DNA of 5,496 nt from NCBI GenBank assembly GCA_900542245.1, contig UQMQ01000139.1, positions 1 to 5,496 of the forward strand, read 5' to 3'. The notes beneath the pieces are model-generated. The model was given only the letters and a program-made list of their open reading frames with translations. It was not told the origin of the DNA and made no database searches. Shown here piece after piece: positions 4,786 to 5,496 of this stretch. How positions within the stretch are numbered: position 1 is the first letter of the stretch; every line of letters starts with the position of its first letter. This DNA is from an uncultured Eubacteriales bacterium. GTDB lineage: Bacteria; Bacillota; Clostridia; Peptostreptococcales; Anaerovoracaceae. The position numbers and the translations under genes were made by a program.

Positions 4786-5496
4786 AATACAAAATCGAGA
4801 AAAACACCGTACAGGAGACGCTGATCATTCCGCTGTATGCGCGGAAGGTCTGCTCAGAACTATACCCGAATCTTTACCGGGACGAAACAGCGGTTCGCCT
4901 GATTGACGAGATCGACTACGATTTTTCTGAGGCGGAGAAAAAATCTCGCAGCCTGATGCAGCGTTTCGGTTCGCTGGAGGTCGCCATGCGGCAGAATGAT
5001 CTTGCGTGGGAAGTACGGGACTATTTGAAAGATCACCCCAAAGCGGCGGTGGTCAATCTGGGCTGTGGGCTGGACAGCACCGGCAGAGCCTGCGACAACG
5101 GCAGCTGTAAAATTTACAATCTGGACTTTCCAGATGTGATCGCTGTGCGGAATGAACTGCTGCCTGCCGGGGATCGGGAACAAAATATCCCCTGTGATTT
5201 GAAAGATACGGCGTGGTTTTCGCAAATCGACGCATCGGACGGTGCGGTATTCTTTGCCTCCGGGGTGTTCTACTATTTCTTAACTGCGCAGGTCAAAGCA
5301 CTGGTTCAGACCATGGCGGATGCTTTCCCCGGCGGCGCACTGGTGTTTGACGCGGCGAACCGGACGGCGGTAAAGATGATCGCGAAGACATGGCTCAAGA
5401 GTGCGAAAATCAAGGATGTGGGCGCGTATTTTGCGGTTTCGGATGCGAAAAGCGAGCTTTCCCCTTGGGACAGCCGCCTGCAGGTCACCAGCCGCG
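4782..5496 (+). CDS. SAM-dependent methyltransferase, leucine carboxyl methyltransferase/TcmP-like, 3' end outside window
   Basis: ATG 4782 follows AGGAG (4771-4775) at 6 nt. The frame is open for 238 codons to the window edge, so the C-terminus is missing; relatives are about 260-280 residues. Opening residues KNTVQETLIIPLYARK and the following YPNLYRDETAVRLIDEIDYDF match the N-terminal helical cap of the LCM/TcmP-like class I O-methyltransferases. Motif I for S-adenosylmethionine is VVNLGCGLDSTGR at about residues 90-102, and the acidic ribose-binding residue is D115 in YNLDFPDV. SGVFYYF (about 160-166) and GGALVFDAANR (about 184-194) are the usual post-I motifs. It is cytoplasmic; no signal or membrane segment is seen. 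The substrate is unknown. Position behind metal-type boxes and a ZIP remnant suggests that it belonged to a metal-responsive operon, possibly in metallophore or metal-stress metabolism; that role is inference only. Confidence 0.85.
   Translation, partial: MKYKIEKNTVQETLIIPLYARKVCSELYPNLYRDETAVRLIDEIDYDFSEAEKKSRSLMQRFGSLEVAMRQNDLAWEVRDYLKDHPKAAVVNLGCGLDSTGRACDNGSCKIYNLDFPDVIAVRNELLPAGDREQNIPCDLKDTAWFSQIDASDGAVFFASGVFYYFLTAQVKALVQTMADAFPGGALVFDAANRTAVKMIAKTWLKSAKIKDVGAYFAVSDAKSELSPWDSRLQVTSR

Noticed and set aside
4860..5225. Minus-strand frames opposite the methyltransferase
   Set aside because: The plus strand encodes the SAM-binding motif and a full family-like sequence; the minus frames lack start signals and known domains.

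Overview
The window looks like an accessory stretch of a Firmicutes chromosome, most likely a Clostridia-type anaerobe. The reasons are the strong AGGAGG-type ribosome sites, the pairing of IS256-family and IS1634/IS4-type transposases, and a ZIP metal-transporter N-terminus of the clostridial kind. This is an inference from protein style; no ribosomal or other marker gene is present. Base composition is mixed: the insertion sequences and the gap at about 3950-4200 are AT-rich, and the sequence from about 4230 to the end is clearly richer in GC.

Layout: (1) 1-527 is the 3' part of a creatininase-family hydrolase gene. (2) 599-2100 is a complete IS256-family element. It has terminal inverted repeats, a second 16-bp inverted repeat just inside them, a DDE transposase and a terminator. 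The transposase start (ATG 684) and its main frame are offset by one base at an A8-G run that contains an in-phase A AAA AAG heptamer, so the protein is made by -1 frameshifting or the copy is a 1-nt frameshift mutant. The ribosome site lies in one arm of a hairpin that only transcripts entering from outside can form. (3) About 2135-3957 is an IS1634-type element, transposase on the minus strand, with its promoter in the right end. (4) 3958-4195 holds no gene, only hairpins. (5) 4196-4521 is a short promoter-to-terminator unit of about 290 nt with no recognisable product. (6) 4524-4785 holds two TTAG/CTAA inverted repeats resembling metal-repressor boxes, a strong ribosome site and the first ~23 codons of a ZIP-family metal transporter whose remainder is gone. 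(7) From 4782 to the window end runs a SAM-dependent methyltransferase of the leucine carboxyl methyltransferase/TcmP-like fold, coupled to the remnant by an ATGA overlap.

Taken together this is a rearranged junction. Two insertion sequences lie tail to tail between a hydrolase gene and a decayed, probably metal-regulated operon whose methyltransferase gene is intact as far as it can be seen. No defence system, CRISPR array or tRNA was found. The most interesting signals are the translational control at the left end of the IS256-family element, the orphan 290-nt transcription unit, and the metal-box/ZIP-remnant/methyltransferase arrangement.
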